Counted from the first letter of the stretch, positions 1 to 9,048 are shown. The stretch is DNA of 64,000 nt from Putridiphycobacter roseus (GCF_003234935.1 NZ_QKSB01000010.1:54905-118904); one strand, 5' to 3'. Notes: generated by a model not told the origin, from the sequence alone. Made by a program: numbers and translations.

Positions 1-1584
1 TCCATCAAAATTTATAATTTCTAGTCCCGCTATCACAGAGTTAGGTTTTTCAATGTAAACACCTGAATTACTGGGATTAGATGAAGCAGCTTTAATAATC
101 ACTAAATCGGAAGCAGGAACCAAACCATCACTTGCTCCTATACCTGTTCTCGGTCCTGGTATTTTAGAACCATCTTGAGAAAAGCCATCTATATAAACTG
201 TTTGATCAAAATCCACGCTTCCAGAATTGTTTTTTTCAATGGAAGTGCTTCCTGGTGTCAAATCAAATGCTATGTAATTTATAGGTTCAGCAGCAGACAA
301 ATTATTTATTGCACGTCTGAAAGATCCTGGTGAATTTCCTGAAGAATCATTTGTCACCCTTAACGAAGTATACTCTACAGCACCAATATCCACCACAAAG
401 TCTAATACCCTTGGCGCTCTTCTAGCGTCATGATCAGAAGTTTCATAAGTATGGCTATTTTGAGAAGCTGCGGATATGTTATTATCTCCAGTGTTTATCA
501 AGGGACTACCGCTAGCTATAATAGGGAAATATTTTAAACCGTACCCATCAGTTACATGCGTAGATCTAAGGTTTGAATTTACAGCCCCGCTAAAATTATC
601 AACAGCAGTATAATCGTTAATCAAACTACCTTCAAAAGCATACACCACTTTTTCTGCAACGGATTGAAACAGGTAGTAATTATTTTCTGCATAAATAGAG
701 AAATTGATATCGTACCATAAAAGAGACAACAAGGTAAGCGTGGTAGGCACGTAAACTTGGTATTGTCCTATACCTGTAGCGCCATAATTTTCCGCAATGA
801 TATTATTTTCAAAAAAAGCGTACCTGGTATGTGGGAAAAAAATATTCGCTTGAATGGTCACATTCAGCCAAATGGCATGTCCTGCATTTTCAATATCACT
901 CGCTTGATTTTGGTAAAAGGTATTATTGATAAACCGGATAGAATTAATCGCAGGAACATATTCTATATATACAGCTCCACCAACACCTGCAGCATTATTT
1001 TTATGGAATGTACAATTAAAGAAATTCCCTTTATTATCCGCATTATCAAAAGCTACAGCACCACCATTATTTGTGGCTACATTACCAAAAAAAGAGCTAT
1101 TCCAAACCGTCAATTCAGCAGTTCCTTCTACAGCAATAGCGCCACCATTTCCACTTACAGGCTTGTTATTTTCAAACAAACAATCTTCTACCCACAATTC
1201 TGAAGCTCCTGTGAGTTTAATGGCCCGAAGGTTAAGATCATTTCCTGAAACCATATGTTTAAAGCCTAGTCCTTTAATAACTATCCCCGTTTTATTGTTG
1301 ATTTCAAAAATGTTACCACCATACTCACCTACAAATGAATTATGTGTAGGGTATGGACCAATTATGGTTAAGTCGTCGTTGGCAATAGTAATTGCCGAAG
1401 TCAATAATATTCCTCCAGAATAATTAATAATGACAGTATCCCCTGCAGAAGAATTAATCTCAACATGGTCTCTTAGCGTATTTACTCCTGAATTATTTCC
1501 ATTATCCACATACCAAATAGTGGCATGTCCATTGGACACAAAAAACAATAAAATTAAAGAAAGTAAAATTCTTTTCAAATTCAT
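1..1584 (-). CDS. Secreted parallel beta-helix protein with choice-of-anchor Q-type region (partial)
   Basis: This reading frame is open for 528 codons from an ATG at 1584 to the left window edge, so the C-terminus is missing. The N-terminus is a classic signal peptide (basic MNLKR, a leucine/isoleucine core, then SNGHA), so the protein is exported. The next 330 or so residues have the short N-G-G-A-I/V and F-x-N-N rungs of a right-handed parallel beta-helix. Around residues 355-402 is a SGSPLINTGDNN segment followed by DIGAVEY, which is typical of choice-of-anchor Q domains. A second helix-like unit follows (NDSSGNSPGSFRRAI). Such proteins in Bacteroidota are often surface polysaccharide-binding or adhesive proteins carrying a C-terminal T9SS sorting domain; here that end is not visible. 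The substrate cannot be inferred. Confidence 0.8.
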   Translation of the reverse strand, partial: MNLKRILLSLILLFFVSNGHATIWYVDNGNNSGVNTLRDHVEINSSAGDTVIINYSGGILLTSAITIANDDLTIIGPYPTHNSFVGEYGGNIFEINNKTGIVIKGLGFKHMVSGNDLNLRAIKLTGASELWVEDCLFENNKPVSGNGGAIAVEGTAELTVWNSSFFGNVATNNGGAVAFDNADNKGNFFNCTFHKNNAAGVGGAVYIEYVPAINSIRFINNTFYQNQASDIENAGHAIWLNVTIQANIFFPHTRYAFFENNIIAENYGATGIGQYQVYVPTTLTLLSLLWYDINFSIYAENNYYLFQSVAEKVVYAFEGSLINDYTAVDNFSGAVNSNLRSTHVTDGYGLKYFPIIASGSPLINTGDNNISAASQNSHTYETSDHDARRAPRVLDFVVDIGAVEYTSLRVTNDSSGNSPGSFRRAINNLSAAEPINYIAFDLTPGSTSIEKNNSGSVDFDQTVYIDGFSQDGSKIPGPRTGIGASDGLVPASDLVIIKAASSNPSNSGVYIEKPNSVIAGLEIINFDG

Positions 1585-1722
1585 TAAAGCAGGGTTACTA
1601 ATTAAAATTCGCAAATAATAGTACGGCTATTTTACTAAAAGGTTTCTATTACAATCGACAAAGGTATGTAATTTGCATTAAGCAGGAAAATAAGTTTACC
1701 ATATTCAGTGGTATATCTTAAA

Positions 1723-2496
1723 TCACCCTCTTTTAAAAACAAATTCTTCTGCTGTACTTTCGGTATTACAAAACCAATAACCTGCACTAGAAAAAGTTTT
1801 AATTTTTTCAATACTATCCACTTGTTCTGTAATTAAAAACCGGGTCATTAATCCCCTTGCTTTTTTAGCAAAAGTCATATTTACTTTGTAGATCCCATTT
1901 TTATTTATATCCTTAAATACTGGTGTAATTACTTTCCCTTTAATTTCTTTTAATTTTGCGGCTTTAAAATACTCTGAAGAAGCACAATTGACTAATATTG
2001 GAAACTCATCCTGCTCCAGCTCAGCGTTTAATGTATTTACTATTTTATCTCCCCAGTATAAATATAGATTTTTTACTTTTGGTGTAATCTTAAATCGGGT
2101 CCCCATTTCCAATCGATAAGGTTGAATTAAATCTAAGGGCTTTAATACCCCATATAATCCAGAAAGTATTCTTAACTGTTCTTGGCCTCTTGCTCTTTCT
2201 TCAATAGAAAGAGAAGGGTAATCTAATCCTTGGTATGCCATGCCCGTAAATATGTCAGCCGCACTTTTACTATTATCTTTAGTAAATGGTAACTGCCATT
2301 GTTGAAACCTTTCATAATTTAAATCTGCAATAGGTTTACTCACCGACATCAAATCCGAAATTTGTCGACTGCTTAATTTTTGAAGTTTATGAATTAAATA
2401 TTCAGCTTCCGACAAGAATAAAGGCTGTGTAGGTGTATTTTTAGTCACGTCAACTTCAAAATCAATTGATTTTGCTGGGGAAAGTAAAATTTTCAT
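1723..2496 (-). CDS. yaaA: Peroxide stress protein YaaA (UPF0246/DUF328)
   Basis: The 257-residue product has almost exactly the length of E. coli YaaA. It begins with the family hallmark MKILLSPAKSIDF and contains FTGMAYQGLD, RILSGLYGVLKPLDLIQPYRLEMGT (split here as RILSGLYGVLKPLD and IQPYRLEMGT) and LVNCASSEYF, all conserved in the family. YaaA is a cytoplasmic DNA-binding protein that limits intracellular iron-driven damage during hydrogen peroxide stress in E. coli; its biochemical mechanism is not fully settled. The gene is transcribed divergently from the gene at 2546, and the 49-bp gap holds a promoter-like TATTTTTG on this strand at 2513-2520, giving a short leader. It appears to be monocistronic. 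Confidence 0.93.
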   Translation of the reverse strand: MKILLSPAKSIDFEVDVTKNTPTQPLFLSEAEYLIHKLQKLSSRQISDLMSVSKPIADLNYERFQQWQLPFTKDNSKSAADIFTGMAYQGLDYPSLSIEERARGQEQLRILSGLYGVLKPLDLIQPYRLEMGTRFKITPKVKNLYLYWGDKIVNTLNAELEQDEFPILVNCASSEYFKAAKLKEIKGKVITPVFKDINKNGIYKVNMTFAKKARGLMTRFLITEQVDSIEKIKTFSSAGYWFCNTESTAEEFVFKRG

Positions 2497-2512
2497 TGTT
2501 AAATAATTTGTA

Positions 2513-2520
2513 CAAAAATA
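2513..2520 (-). promoter_or_regulatory. Putative -7 element of yaaA promoter
   Basis: On the minus strand this reads TATTTTTG, a perfect match to the Bacteroidota -7 consensus TAnnTTTG, and lies 16 bp upstream of the yaaA ATG. No clear TTTG element is seen at the usual -33 spacing. Confidence 0.45.
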
Positions 2521-2536
2521 ATTATTTCAAACTTAT

Positions 2537-2544
2537 TATCTTTG
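2537..2544 (+). promoter_or_regulatory. Putative -7 element abutting the start codon at 2546
   Basis: TATCTTTG matches TAnnTTTG perfectly but ends just one base before the ATG at 2546. Transcription normally starts a few bases downstream of this box, so the transcript would be leaderless or even begin inside the first codons. Confidence 0.5.
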
Positions 2545-2545
2545 C

Positions 2546-2863
2546 ATGAATATCTTAAAAGTGGAAAAAAGTATTATTCAAAGAAAGTGTAGTCAATGTG
2601 GAGAATGGAATACCAACCAATCCTATTGTCAATTCTGTAATAGTCCAATCGATTTAAAAGTTATAGAGAAAATAGAAACCCAAAAAAAAGATGCAATAGA
2701 AGCTGCCATTCCAAAAAGCAAATTAGAGATATGGAATGAGCGCCTAAAAACACATCCTTTTATCCCCTTAAGAATATTGTATTATCTGTTTTATTCGGTA
2801 TGGATATTTTTTATGGGAATTGGCACTTTAATCGCATATTTTATAGCATGGGCAGCAGGTTAA
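2546..2863 (+). CDS. Small zinc-ribbon membrane protein
   Basis: This 105-residue protein has an N-terminal zinc-ribbon-like segment, CSQCGEWNTNQSYCQFC, with two CxxC pairs about ten residues apart at residues 15-31. A charged, probably helical, middle follows, then one long hydrophobic segment near residues 73-104 that looks like a C-terminal membrane anchor. The predicted topology is a cytoplasmic metal-binding head tethered to the inner membrane. I do not recognise a named family. It is the first gene of a co-directional run reaching 8934, and its last 16 bp overlap the next gene, suggesting translational coupling. The start is uncertain because a perfect -7 promoter box sits directly against this ATG. 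Confidence 0.75.
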   Translation: MNILKVEKSIIQRKCSQCGEWNTNQSYCQFCNSPIDLKVIEKIETQKKDAIEAAIPKSKLEIWNERLKTHPFIPLRILYYLFYSVWIFFMGIGTLIAYFIAWAAG

Positions 2864-3243
2864 ACAAAAAACAATTTATCGGGTATGTATTACTGCTTCT
2901 TACTTACGCATTAATACAATACCTAAAACATTTAAATCTCTCCTTACCTCCCTTTTTCCAGTACTATTTTACGGATTTAATATGCTTACCCATTGTATTA
3001 TACACCTGCTTACTCTTATTCATAATATCTCCCTTTCATCACCTAAAAAAATTATCCATGACCATGGTAATAGTCATGACTATTTATTTTTCTTTTATTT
3101 TTGAATTTTTATTGCCCACCATAGATAAAAGGCATGTAAGCGACATAAAGGATATCGTATATTATACTGTTGGTGCAAGCTTTTTTTATCTTTTCATGAA
3201 TGGACACAAAACTGCCTTCCCCTTTACAAAAAAGTCGATTTAA
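2848..3243 (+). CDS. Small multi-pass membrane protein
   Basis: I start this gene at the ATG at 2848 rather than 2800, because the product then begins MGSRLNKKQF followed directly by a hydrophobic helix and overlaps the upstream gene by only 16 bp. The 131-residue product has about four hydrophobic segments (near residues 8-25, 36-58, 66-88 and 100-118) with short polar links, so it is an inner-membrane protein. The segment FTDLICLPIVL resembles small Bacteroidota membrane proteins sometimes labelled magnesium citrate secondary transporter, but I cannot confirm that label and no transport function should be assumed. Confidence 0.7.
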   Translation: MGSRLNKKQFIGYVLLLLTYALIQYLKHLNLSLPPFFQYYFTDLICLPIVLYTCLLLFIISPFHHLKKLSMTMVIVMTIYFSFIFEFLLPTIDKRHVSDIKDIVYYTVGASFFYLFMNGHKTAFPFTKKSI

Positions 3244-3248
3244 AATTG

Positions 3249-3256
3249 TATATTTG
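3249..3256 (+). promoter_or_regulatory. Putative -7 element for the gene at 3279
   Basis: TATATTTG matches TAnnTTTG perfectly, 22 bp before the ATG at 3279. It lies inside the longer TTG-initiated reading frame from 3246, which supports choosing the ATG at 3279. It may provide an internal start for the downstream envelope-protein genes. Confidence 0.5.
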
Positions 3257-3278
3257 CGTTAATCACTTAGGTAGAACA

Positions 3279-4007
3279 ATGCACATAAAAGGGAGTTTAT
3301 TTTTATTAATATTTATTACACTTTTGAGTCATTCAAATGCACAAGTGAGTGACATTGTCAATTACAAACCTTATGACAATTCTTTTATCTCCCCCGAAAT
3401 CCGACAAAAACATGGTTTTTCAATCGGTGGGAATGTTGCTTTTTTCACCAACAAGACCTATTTAAAGAAAGATACTTTGTTAGAAAATGGTCCTTTAAAA
3501 TACAACCGTGAGAATTATGGCTTGAGTTTAGGATACCACTATTTATTTATTCGGTCAAAAAAAATGACACTTTCAAAAAAAAGAAGGGATGAATTAGCAG
3601 GGATAAACCTGTACTTAAATGGTTTCATGGCATATTTAAACCGGCAAGACCCATTATACAGTAAATACACTACACATAAAGATTATTATACATGGAGTCA
3701 GTTTGAATTAAGAGCGACTTACCTTTCTCCATTCTTTTCGTTTAGAGGGAAATTATTTAGTTTGTACTTTATTAATGAATTTGGGTTCTCTTTATTTTAC
3801 AGAAATATGGGGATTTACGACCAAGAATTTGACAAAAAGTTTAAAAGTTTTTTCTGTGTAAGTCCATTAAACATAAAGCTAGGGAAAATGCCCTTGATCA
3901 TTAAATCAAGTATCAATGTCGCTATGGATAGTAACCCGCTTCAAAGAGCCGAAGTAGAAGCTAACGTCAACTTGGGATTACAAATTTATTTTTACAAGTA
4001 TAAATGA
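3279..4007 (+). CDS. Exported hypothetical protein, beta-barrel-like
   Basis: The ATG at 3279 is preferred over a TTG at 3246 because it opens a textbook signal peptide (MHIKGSLFLLIFITLLSHSN-AQ) and lies 22 bp after a perfect promoter -7 box. The mature part, about 220 residues, is rich in aromatic-alternating segments such as YGLSLGYHYLF and FGFSLFYRNMG and ends with VNLGLQIYFYKYK. That alternating, aromatic-terminated end is typical of small outer-membrane beta-barrels. I recognise no family. It overlaps the next gene by ATGA (4004-4007), so the two are probably translated together and may form one envelope complex. Confidence 0.75.
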   Translation: MHIKGSLFLLIFITLLSHSNAQVSDIVNYKPYDNSFISPEIRQKHGFSIGGNVAFFTNKTYLKKDTLLENGPLKYNRENYGLSLGYHYLFIRSKKMTLSKKRRDELAGINLYLNGFMAYLNRQDPLYSKYTTHKDYYTWSQFELRATYLSPFFSFRGKLFSLYFINEFGFSLFYRNMGIYDQEFDKKFKSFFCVSPLNIKLGKMPLIIKSSINVAMDSNPLQRAEVEANVNLGLQIYFYKYK

Positions 4008-4774
4008 TTAAAATTTTACGCCCATATTTACTGTTATTCCTATGTATACAAAATGGGTATGCGCAAGAAATTAAACTGGGTATACATGTAGGTACGAATG
4101 CTTTTCAAAAAGTAGATTTTAAAGCACCATATTACAAACCAGAAGGCAGTAACTATACATATACCCCTGAAAAAGCAGGAAGCAATAGCTTGATTAATCA
4201 TTTTAATGTTGCCAACAACTTAAAACTAGGTGCCAACATTAGGTTTTCTAGAAAAAAATTAGGCTTAAATTTTGAACCTGAAATCTTATTAGAAATTATT
4301 CAATTAAAATTTAACGCACCATACCTATCGGAAAGGTTAATGAATAAAAAATCATTACGCTTACCATTTTTCGGGACTTACTACCTTTTTAAAAACATCA
4401 ATACTCCTTATCTAATTCTTGGTGGAATTTGGTCCTTCGAAACCGTATATGATTTTCAAAGACCTAGTAACAATTATTATACAGGAACACAAGAAGGAGT
4501 GTATGAAGACAAAGTTAATTTTGGAGACAATCATTTTGAGGGAGTTTTTTATGACACCGAACAAAAATTTCGGTACCAATACATGATCGGTATTGGCCAA
4601 CAAGTCAAGAAGATTAATATGAGTGCGCGGTATGTAAATTATGTACCTAATTTTGAAAACTTAATTGAAAATAACGTTTTCAGGGGAACTATATGGCAAA
4701 TTGAATTTAACTTAAGTTACTACTTCTTAAGCAATAAGGATGTTACTAAGAAAAACTATTTATATGAAGAGTAA
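4004..4774 (+). CDS. Exported outer-membrane beta-barrel-like protein
   Basis: The 256-residue product starts with a signal peptide (MIKILRPYLLLFLCIQNGYA-Q). The remainder alternates polar and hydrophobic residues: KLGIHVGTNAF, LKLGANIRFSRKKLGLNFEPE, RYQYMIGIGQQVKKINMSARY, and IWQIEFNLSYYFL near the C-terminus. This pattern resembles the porin-type outer-membrane beta-barrels common in Bacteroidota. Its start overlaps the upstream gene by four bases, and its end overlaps the downstream lipoprotein gene by 11 bp, so translation is tightly coupled. The specific function is unknown. Confidence 0.75.
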   Translation: MIKILRPYLLLFLCIQNGYAQEIKLGIHVGTNAFQKVDFKAPYYKPEGSNYTYTPEKAGSNSLINHFNVANNLKLGANIRFSRKKLGLNFEPEILLEIIQLKFNAPYLSERLMNKKSLRLPFFGTYYLFKNINTPYLILGGIWSFETVYDFQRPSNNYYTGTQEGVYEDKVNFGDNHFEGVFYDTEQKFRYQYMIGIGQQVKKINMSARYVNYVPNFENLIENNVFRGTIWQIEFNLSYYFLSNKDVTKKNYLYEE

Positions 4775-5867
4775 AATACATGTAATAGTCTGCTTATTGG
4801 TTGTCTTTAGCAGCTGTAGCAAGCAAGAATGGATAGATCCCAAATTTTTAGAAAACGCAGGTAGCGCAACCCTATTATACAAAGCTGAAGTATTTAAAGA
4901 AACAGATAGTAGTTTTATACTTCAGTCAAGCTTTTTAGATATCCAAAATAAAGTTTTAGGGACCAAAGAAAAACAAAAAGATTTTAACTTTGATTTGAAC
5001 CTGGGAGAAGACACGCCTTATTTAAGAATTTGCGATTCCATTAGCCATAGTACCTCCTTAAAAAGTCCAAGCATTAACTACTTTAATTTAATGCTCATTA
5101 ATCCAGAAAATGCGAAAACAAGAATGTATCATGAGGCGACTGGTTTCTTTTTAGAGGCATATAGAAAAGAAGCTATCTCACACAACAATGAATTTTATAT
5201 CGGCTATTGGAATAATCAAAACTTAGATGTCCTCTACCCCAACAATACTAACGACACCACTTTAATGCAAGTATTTTATGCGAATACACACATGGTAAGT
5301 CAACCAAAATTAAAAAGTCCGAATGAAATACCTTACCCAATTATACCAATAACAGAAGTATTAAACTTATTGAATAAAGCTGCGGATGAAATTATTAATC
5401 ATGCGCCACTGCCCAGTGTAAAAAACCGCTACATCACTTATATTAATTACAGTAAAATAACAGATGAAAACTTTAATCCTATCGCCTTTAATAATTTAAT
5501 AACAAAATTTACTGCAAACGGCATTCAATTGAATGTCATTAACTACCAAAACACGCCTATTCTCCTTCCTCTTGTATTCAGGTCAGGTGGCTTCTCGGTG
5601 AACAATTACAACAAAAGAGTTGGCTATAGTGACACAGAAGATGGCGTAGCATATTTTGAAACTAAAATGAAAGCAACAAATGTGGTACTTCAAAACTTAG
5701 AAAAATTATTACGAAAAGGTAACTTACAAATTGAGAACTATTTCTATAGGGTATGTAAAACGCCTATTAACAACGTTGATTATTCAATTGACTACTCCTT
5801 AGAGACCTTAGAATTATATATCGATTACGGCATTAATCGTTTTCTAGTTCATCCAATCTATAACTAA
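4764..5867 (+). CDS. Hypothetical lipoprotein
   Basis: I choose the ATG at 4764, giving 367 residues, because the product then starts with a clean lipoprotein signal (MKSKIHVIVCLLVVFSSC, with a CSKQ lipobox). An upstream ATG at 4740 would add eight residues that spoil the signal. The mature protein is soluble and mixed alpha/beta, without repeats or motifs that I can name. DUF4270 was considered because those are lipoproteins of similar genomic setting, but its conserved motifs are not evident. It overlaps the upstream barrel gene by 11 bp and ends one base before the WD40-caspase gene, so it probably works with both at the outer membrane. Confidence 0.75.
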   Translation: MKSKIHVIVCLLVVFSSCSKQEWIDPKFLENAGSATLLYKAEVFKETDSSFILQSSFLDIQNKVLGTKEKQKDFNFDLNLGEDTPYLRICDSISHSTSLKSPSINYFNLMLINPENAKTRMYHEATGFFLEAYRKEAISHNNEFYIGYWNNQNLDVLYPNNTNDTTLMQVFYANTHMVSQPKLKSPNEIPYPIIPITEVLNLLNKAADEIINHAPLPSVKNRYITYINYSKITDENFNPIAFNNLITKFTANGIQLNVINYQNTPILLPLVFRSGGFSVNNYNKRVGYSDTEDGVAYFETKMKATNVVLQNLEKLLRKGNLQIENYFYRVCKTPINNVDYSIDYSLETLELYIDYGINRFLVHPIYN

Positions 5868-5868
5868 C

Positions 5869-8800
5869 ATGAAAAAAATAATATTCCTATTATTCCTATT
5901 GTTGAATTTTAGTCTTTTTTCACAAAAAGAAGAATTGGTAGTTCACCGAACACACTCTAGCGATATTGAGCTTTTAGAGTTTTCTAACTCTGGAAAATAC
6001 TTGGCATCTTTAGGAGAGAATTCTGAAATAATAATTTGGCATATTCGTTTAGGGAGATTATTAACCACTTTTTATATAGATGAAGCTGAGGAAATAGAAA
6101 ACATATCCTTTAGTGAAGATGAAAAATATTTATTTGTAAGAACAAAAAATAGCATACTCGGATTTGACATTAATCACTCAAAATTAATGGACATGGGCAT
6201 TATAGAAACGCCTACGAATAGGAAAAAAAATTACTACCTAGATAAAAATGGGAAAATAGAATTTGCCATGAAGAAAGGCATCATTTTAAAACGTCTAGCA
6301 AACAAAAAAATACCACTAAACAGACTATCCGCTAATTCTATTGAAACAAAATTAAATGCCTTTGATATTAGTCCCAATGAAGATTTAGTAATTGCTGCTG
6401 GTCAAGATGGCAAAGTATACATTTACAAGTATGGCGGAAACCTTGTCACAACGTTAGACGCCCACTATTCGGCAGTGAATGACGTCCGTTTTTCTAAGGA
6501 TGGTAAATCTTTCGCTTCTGCAGGAAAAGACAGAAGTATTATCATTTGGAATACAGAAAAATTAGAATTAGAAAGTAGGGTTTCCTCCAGTATTCACCGA
6601 AAAAACACGGTAAACTATAGCCATGACGGTAACAAAATATATGTTGGTGATGAACTAGGGTTTATTTTTGAAATTGACTTAATTGCGGCTTTTCCAAAAG
6701 TTGCGGTTCAAAAAACTTCGGACTATGCCATCAATAAAATTCAAAAATCCCCCAATGGAGTAGATTATTTTATTGCGACCTCAGACAATCATGTACTACA
6801 TAAAACCAATCCAATTGATGACAAGTCTTTGGATAACTTTAGATACAAACAATACCCAATAGCCAACACGAAAACATTTTTATTTAAAGCTTTAGGAACC
6901 TATCAACCACCAATAGGCGAAGTTAAGGTGTTAGACGTTAGTAAAGACGGCAATCAAATTATTTTTGCTGGTACTTCTGGCAATCCAAATTTAACACACT
7001 ATGATTTCAAAAAGAACAAAGCGACTCACCTGTACAAGTTTAAAAACTGGGAATCCTTTGAATCCATAAGCTTTATTAATGATAACACCATTATTGCAAA
7101 TGCAAGACATCAAAATGTTATTTATGAATGGAAATTACATAAAAATAAATTTTATTATAATGCAGATACTTTAGATTTTAAAATTCAAGATTTTGTTAAA
7201 ATAGCCGAAAATAAAATCTGGATTAATTCTGTGGAAAAAGGACAGTTCATATTCAACCTTACTACCCAAAGAATTGAAAACGTATTACCTGATAGTTACC
7301 AAAAAGTATTTAAACGCAATAACTACGTGGTGTTAATTGACCCTGCAAATCGCATTATCTTTTACGATTACAAGACTAAAAAACAGTACTTTTCTTTTAA
7401 AGGACACTCTGACTTAGTCACTGATATATCTTTTCATCCTGATGGAATACATTTTGTTTCTAGTAGCTATGATGGTACGGTGAAATTATGGGATTTTGAG
7501 CAAAAAACATTAATCACCACTATTATCCCCTTTAAAAATAACGACTTTATCTTTATCACAAAAGACAATTATTACTTGATCAGCAAAGGAGCAATTAACG
7601 ATTTTGGCTTTAAATATAAAGACCAATATTTTTACCCAGATTTATTTGATATAAAATACAATCGACCAGATTTAGTTTTAACGGCTTTAAAAAGTAAAAA
7701 TACAGAACTAATTGCTGCCTATCATCAAGCGTATTTAAAAAGACTAAAAAAATTAAATTTCACCGAAGACCAACTGGGCAGAGACTTTCATTTACCCGAA
7801 ATTGAAATTACCAATTTAAAAGATCTTAAACCAAAAACCAACAAGAATTTTGCGGAGATAAAAGTAAATGCGAAAGATTCAAAATACAAATTAGAAAAAA
7901 TTAATGTATGGTTAAATGGTGTGGCCATATATGGTGTGGAAGGTTTTAATGTTTCTTATGCCGACACAAGTAACTTTGCACATTTATTCAATATTCCATT
8001 GGCTGCAGGAAAAAATAGAATTGAAGTAAGCGTGCAAAATGTAAAGGGTGTAGATAGTTACAAGAAAACCTATAACCTATTTAACACGAATGAAGTAAAG
8101 GAGTCTAACCTTTACTTAGTCTCCATAGGTATTGGTAAATTTAAAGAAAATCAATACGATTTAAATTATGCTGCAAAAGATGCAAAAGACATCATCAAAA
8201 CTTTTACCGACAGTAAATCTTTTACCAATGTTTATAGTCGCGAATTCACAGATGAAGAAGTAACTTTAGAAAATATTAATACCGTTAAACCTTTTCTTGA
8301 AAAAGCAGGTATTAATGACATGGTAATTGTTTTTGTAGCCGGTCATGGTATATTAGATGAGGATTTCAATTATTATTTTGCGACCTACGACATGGATTTT
8401 CACAACCCTAAATTAAGAGGGATACCTTATGAAATAATGGAAAGCTTAGTAGACAACTTGAAAGCATTAAGAAAATTATTATTCATAGATACTTGTCATA
8501 GTGGGGAATTAGAAAAAGATGAGGTAGAAAAAGTGGCGGACCCAAGTAGTACGGAGAAAGCCAGTGACATTATATTTAGAGGAGGAGCAGGCGTTAACGT
8601 TAAAGAAAAAGAAAAACCCTTGGGACTTTTAAGTACCAATGAATTGATGAAGAGTTTATTTACTGATTTAAGAAAGGGTACTGGAGCCACAATTATCGCC
8701 TCCTCAGCAGGTACTGAATATGCCATGGAAGGAGAACGTTGGGAAAATGGTTTATTTACTTATTGCTTGATTCGCGGACTAAAAAACAAGGAAGCAGATT

Positions 8801-8934
8801 TAAACAAAGACAATAAAATAAATATCTCAGAATTACAAGAATACATTCAATACCAAGTGAATTATATCTCCAATGGAACGCAAACCCCTACTTCCCGTAT
8901 AGTAAATACACAATTAGACTATAGAATTTGGTAA
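5869..8934 (+). CDS. Exported WD40-repeat protein with C-terminal caspase (peptidase C14) domain
   Basis: The 1021-residue product has a signal peptide (MKKIIFLLFLLLNFSLFS-Q). Residues about 20-580 contain beta-propeller WD40 repeats, for example HYSAVNDVRFSKDGKSFASA...IIIWN and GHSDLVTDISFHPDG...VKLWDF. A linker of about 150 residues leads to a caspase domain from about residue 746 (LYLVSIGIGKF). The catalytic dyad is present: His826 in AGHG and Cys876 in DTCHSG. An EF-hand-like DLNKDNKINISE follows at about 977-988, as in many bacterial caspases. There is no T9SS sorting domain, so periplasmic residence is most likely. Family members are cysteine peptidases usually cleaving after basic residues; the target here is unknown. 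Confidence 0.92.
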   Translation: MKKIIFLLFLLLNFSLFSQKEELVVHRTHSSDIELLEFSNSGKYLASLGENSEIIIWHIRLGRLLTTFYIDEAEEIENISFSEDEKYLFVRTKNSILGFDINHSKLMDMGIIETPTNRKKNYYLDKNGKIEFAMKKGIILKRLANKKIPLNRLSANSIETKLNAFDISPNEDLVIAAGQDGKVYIYKYGGNLVTTLDAHYSAVNDVRFSKDGKSFASAGKDRSIIIWNTEKLELESRVSSSIHRKNTVNYSHDGNKIYVGDELGFIFEIDLIAAFPKVAVQKTSDYAINKIQKSPNGVDYFIATSDNHVLHKTNPIDDKSLDNFRYKQYPIANTKTFLFKALGTYQPPIGEVKVLDVSKDGNQIIFAGTSGNPNLTHYDFKKNKATHLYKFKNWESFESISFINDNTIIANARHQNVIYEWKLHKNKFYYNADTLDFKIQDFVKIAENKIWINSVEKGQFIFNLTTQRIENVLPDSYQKVFKRNNYVVLIDPANRIIFYDYKTKKQYFSFKGHSDLVTDISFHPDGIHFVSSSYDGTVKLWDFEQKTLITTIIPFKNNDFIFITKDNYYLISKGAINDFGFKYKDQYFYPDLFDIKYNRPDLVLTALKSKNTELIAAYHQAYLKRLKKLNFTEDQLGRDFHLPEIEITNLKDLKPKTNKNFAEIKVNAKDSKYKLEKINVWLNGVAIYGVEGFNVSYADTSNFAHLFNIPLAAGKNRIEVSVQNVKGVDSYKKTYNLFNTNEVKESNLYLVSIGIGKFKENQYDLNYAAKDAKDIIKTFTDSKSFTNVYSREFTDEEVTLENINTVKPFLEKAGINDMVIVFVAGHGILDEDFNYYFATYDMDFHNPKLRGIPYEIMESLVDNLKALRKLLFIDTCHSGELEKDEVEKVADPSSTEKASDIIFRGGAGVNVKEKEKPLGLLSTNELMKSLFTDLRKGTGATIIASSAGTEYAMEGERWENGLFTYCLIRGLKNKEADLNKDNKINISELQEYIQYQVNYISNGTQTPTSRIVNTQLDYRIW

Positions 8935-9016
8935 CTACTACCCATTAACAAACTGATTACACAGTATTTTATTAAAAATAAGGTGTCATTTAACGCGAAT
9001 TTTAATGATGTTTTTT

Positions 9017-9024
9017 TACCTTTG
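9017..9024 (+). promoter_or_regulatory. Putative -7 element for the T9SS substrate operon
   Basis: TACCTTTG matches TAnnTTTG perfectly, 24 bp before the ATG at 9049. It lies in the only sizeable gap (114 bp) between the caspase run and the adhesin operon, so it probably drives 9049-19542. The -33 element is not clear. Confidence 0.5.
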
Positions 9025-9048
9025 TAGCTAATTTGTAATTATTTTTTA

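Noticed and set aside
757..1423. Two plus-strand open frames of 148 and 165 codons
   Set aside because: They lie opposite the open beta-helix gene on the minus strand, have no signal or domain, and are frame shadows.
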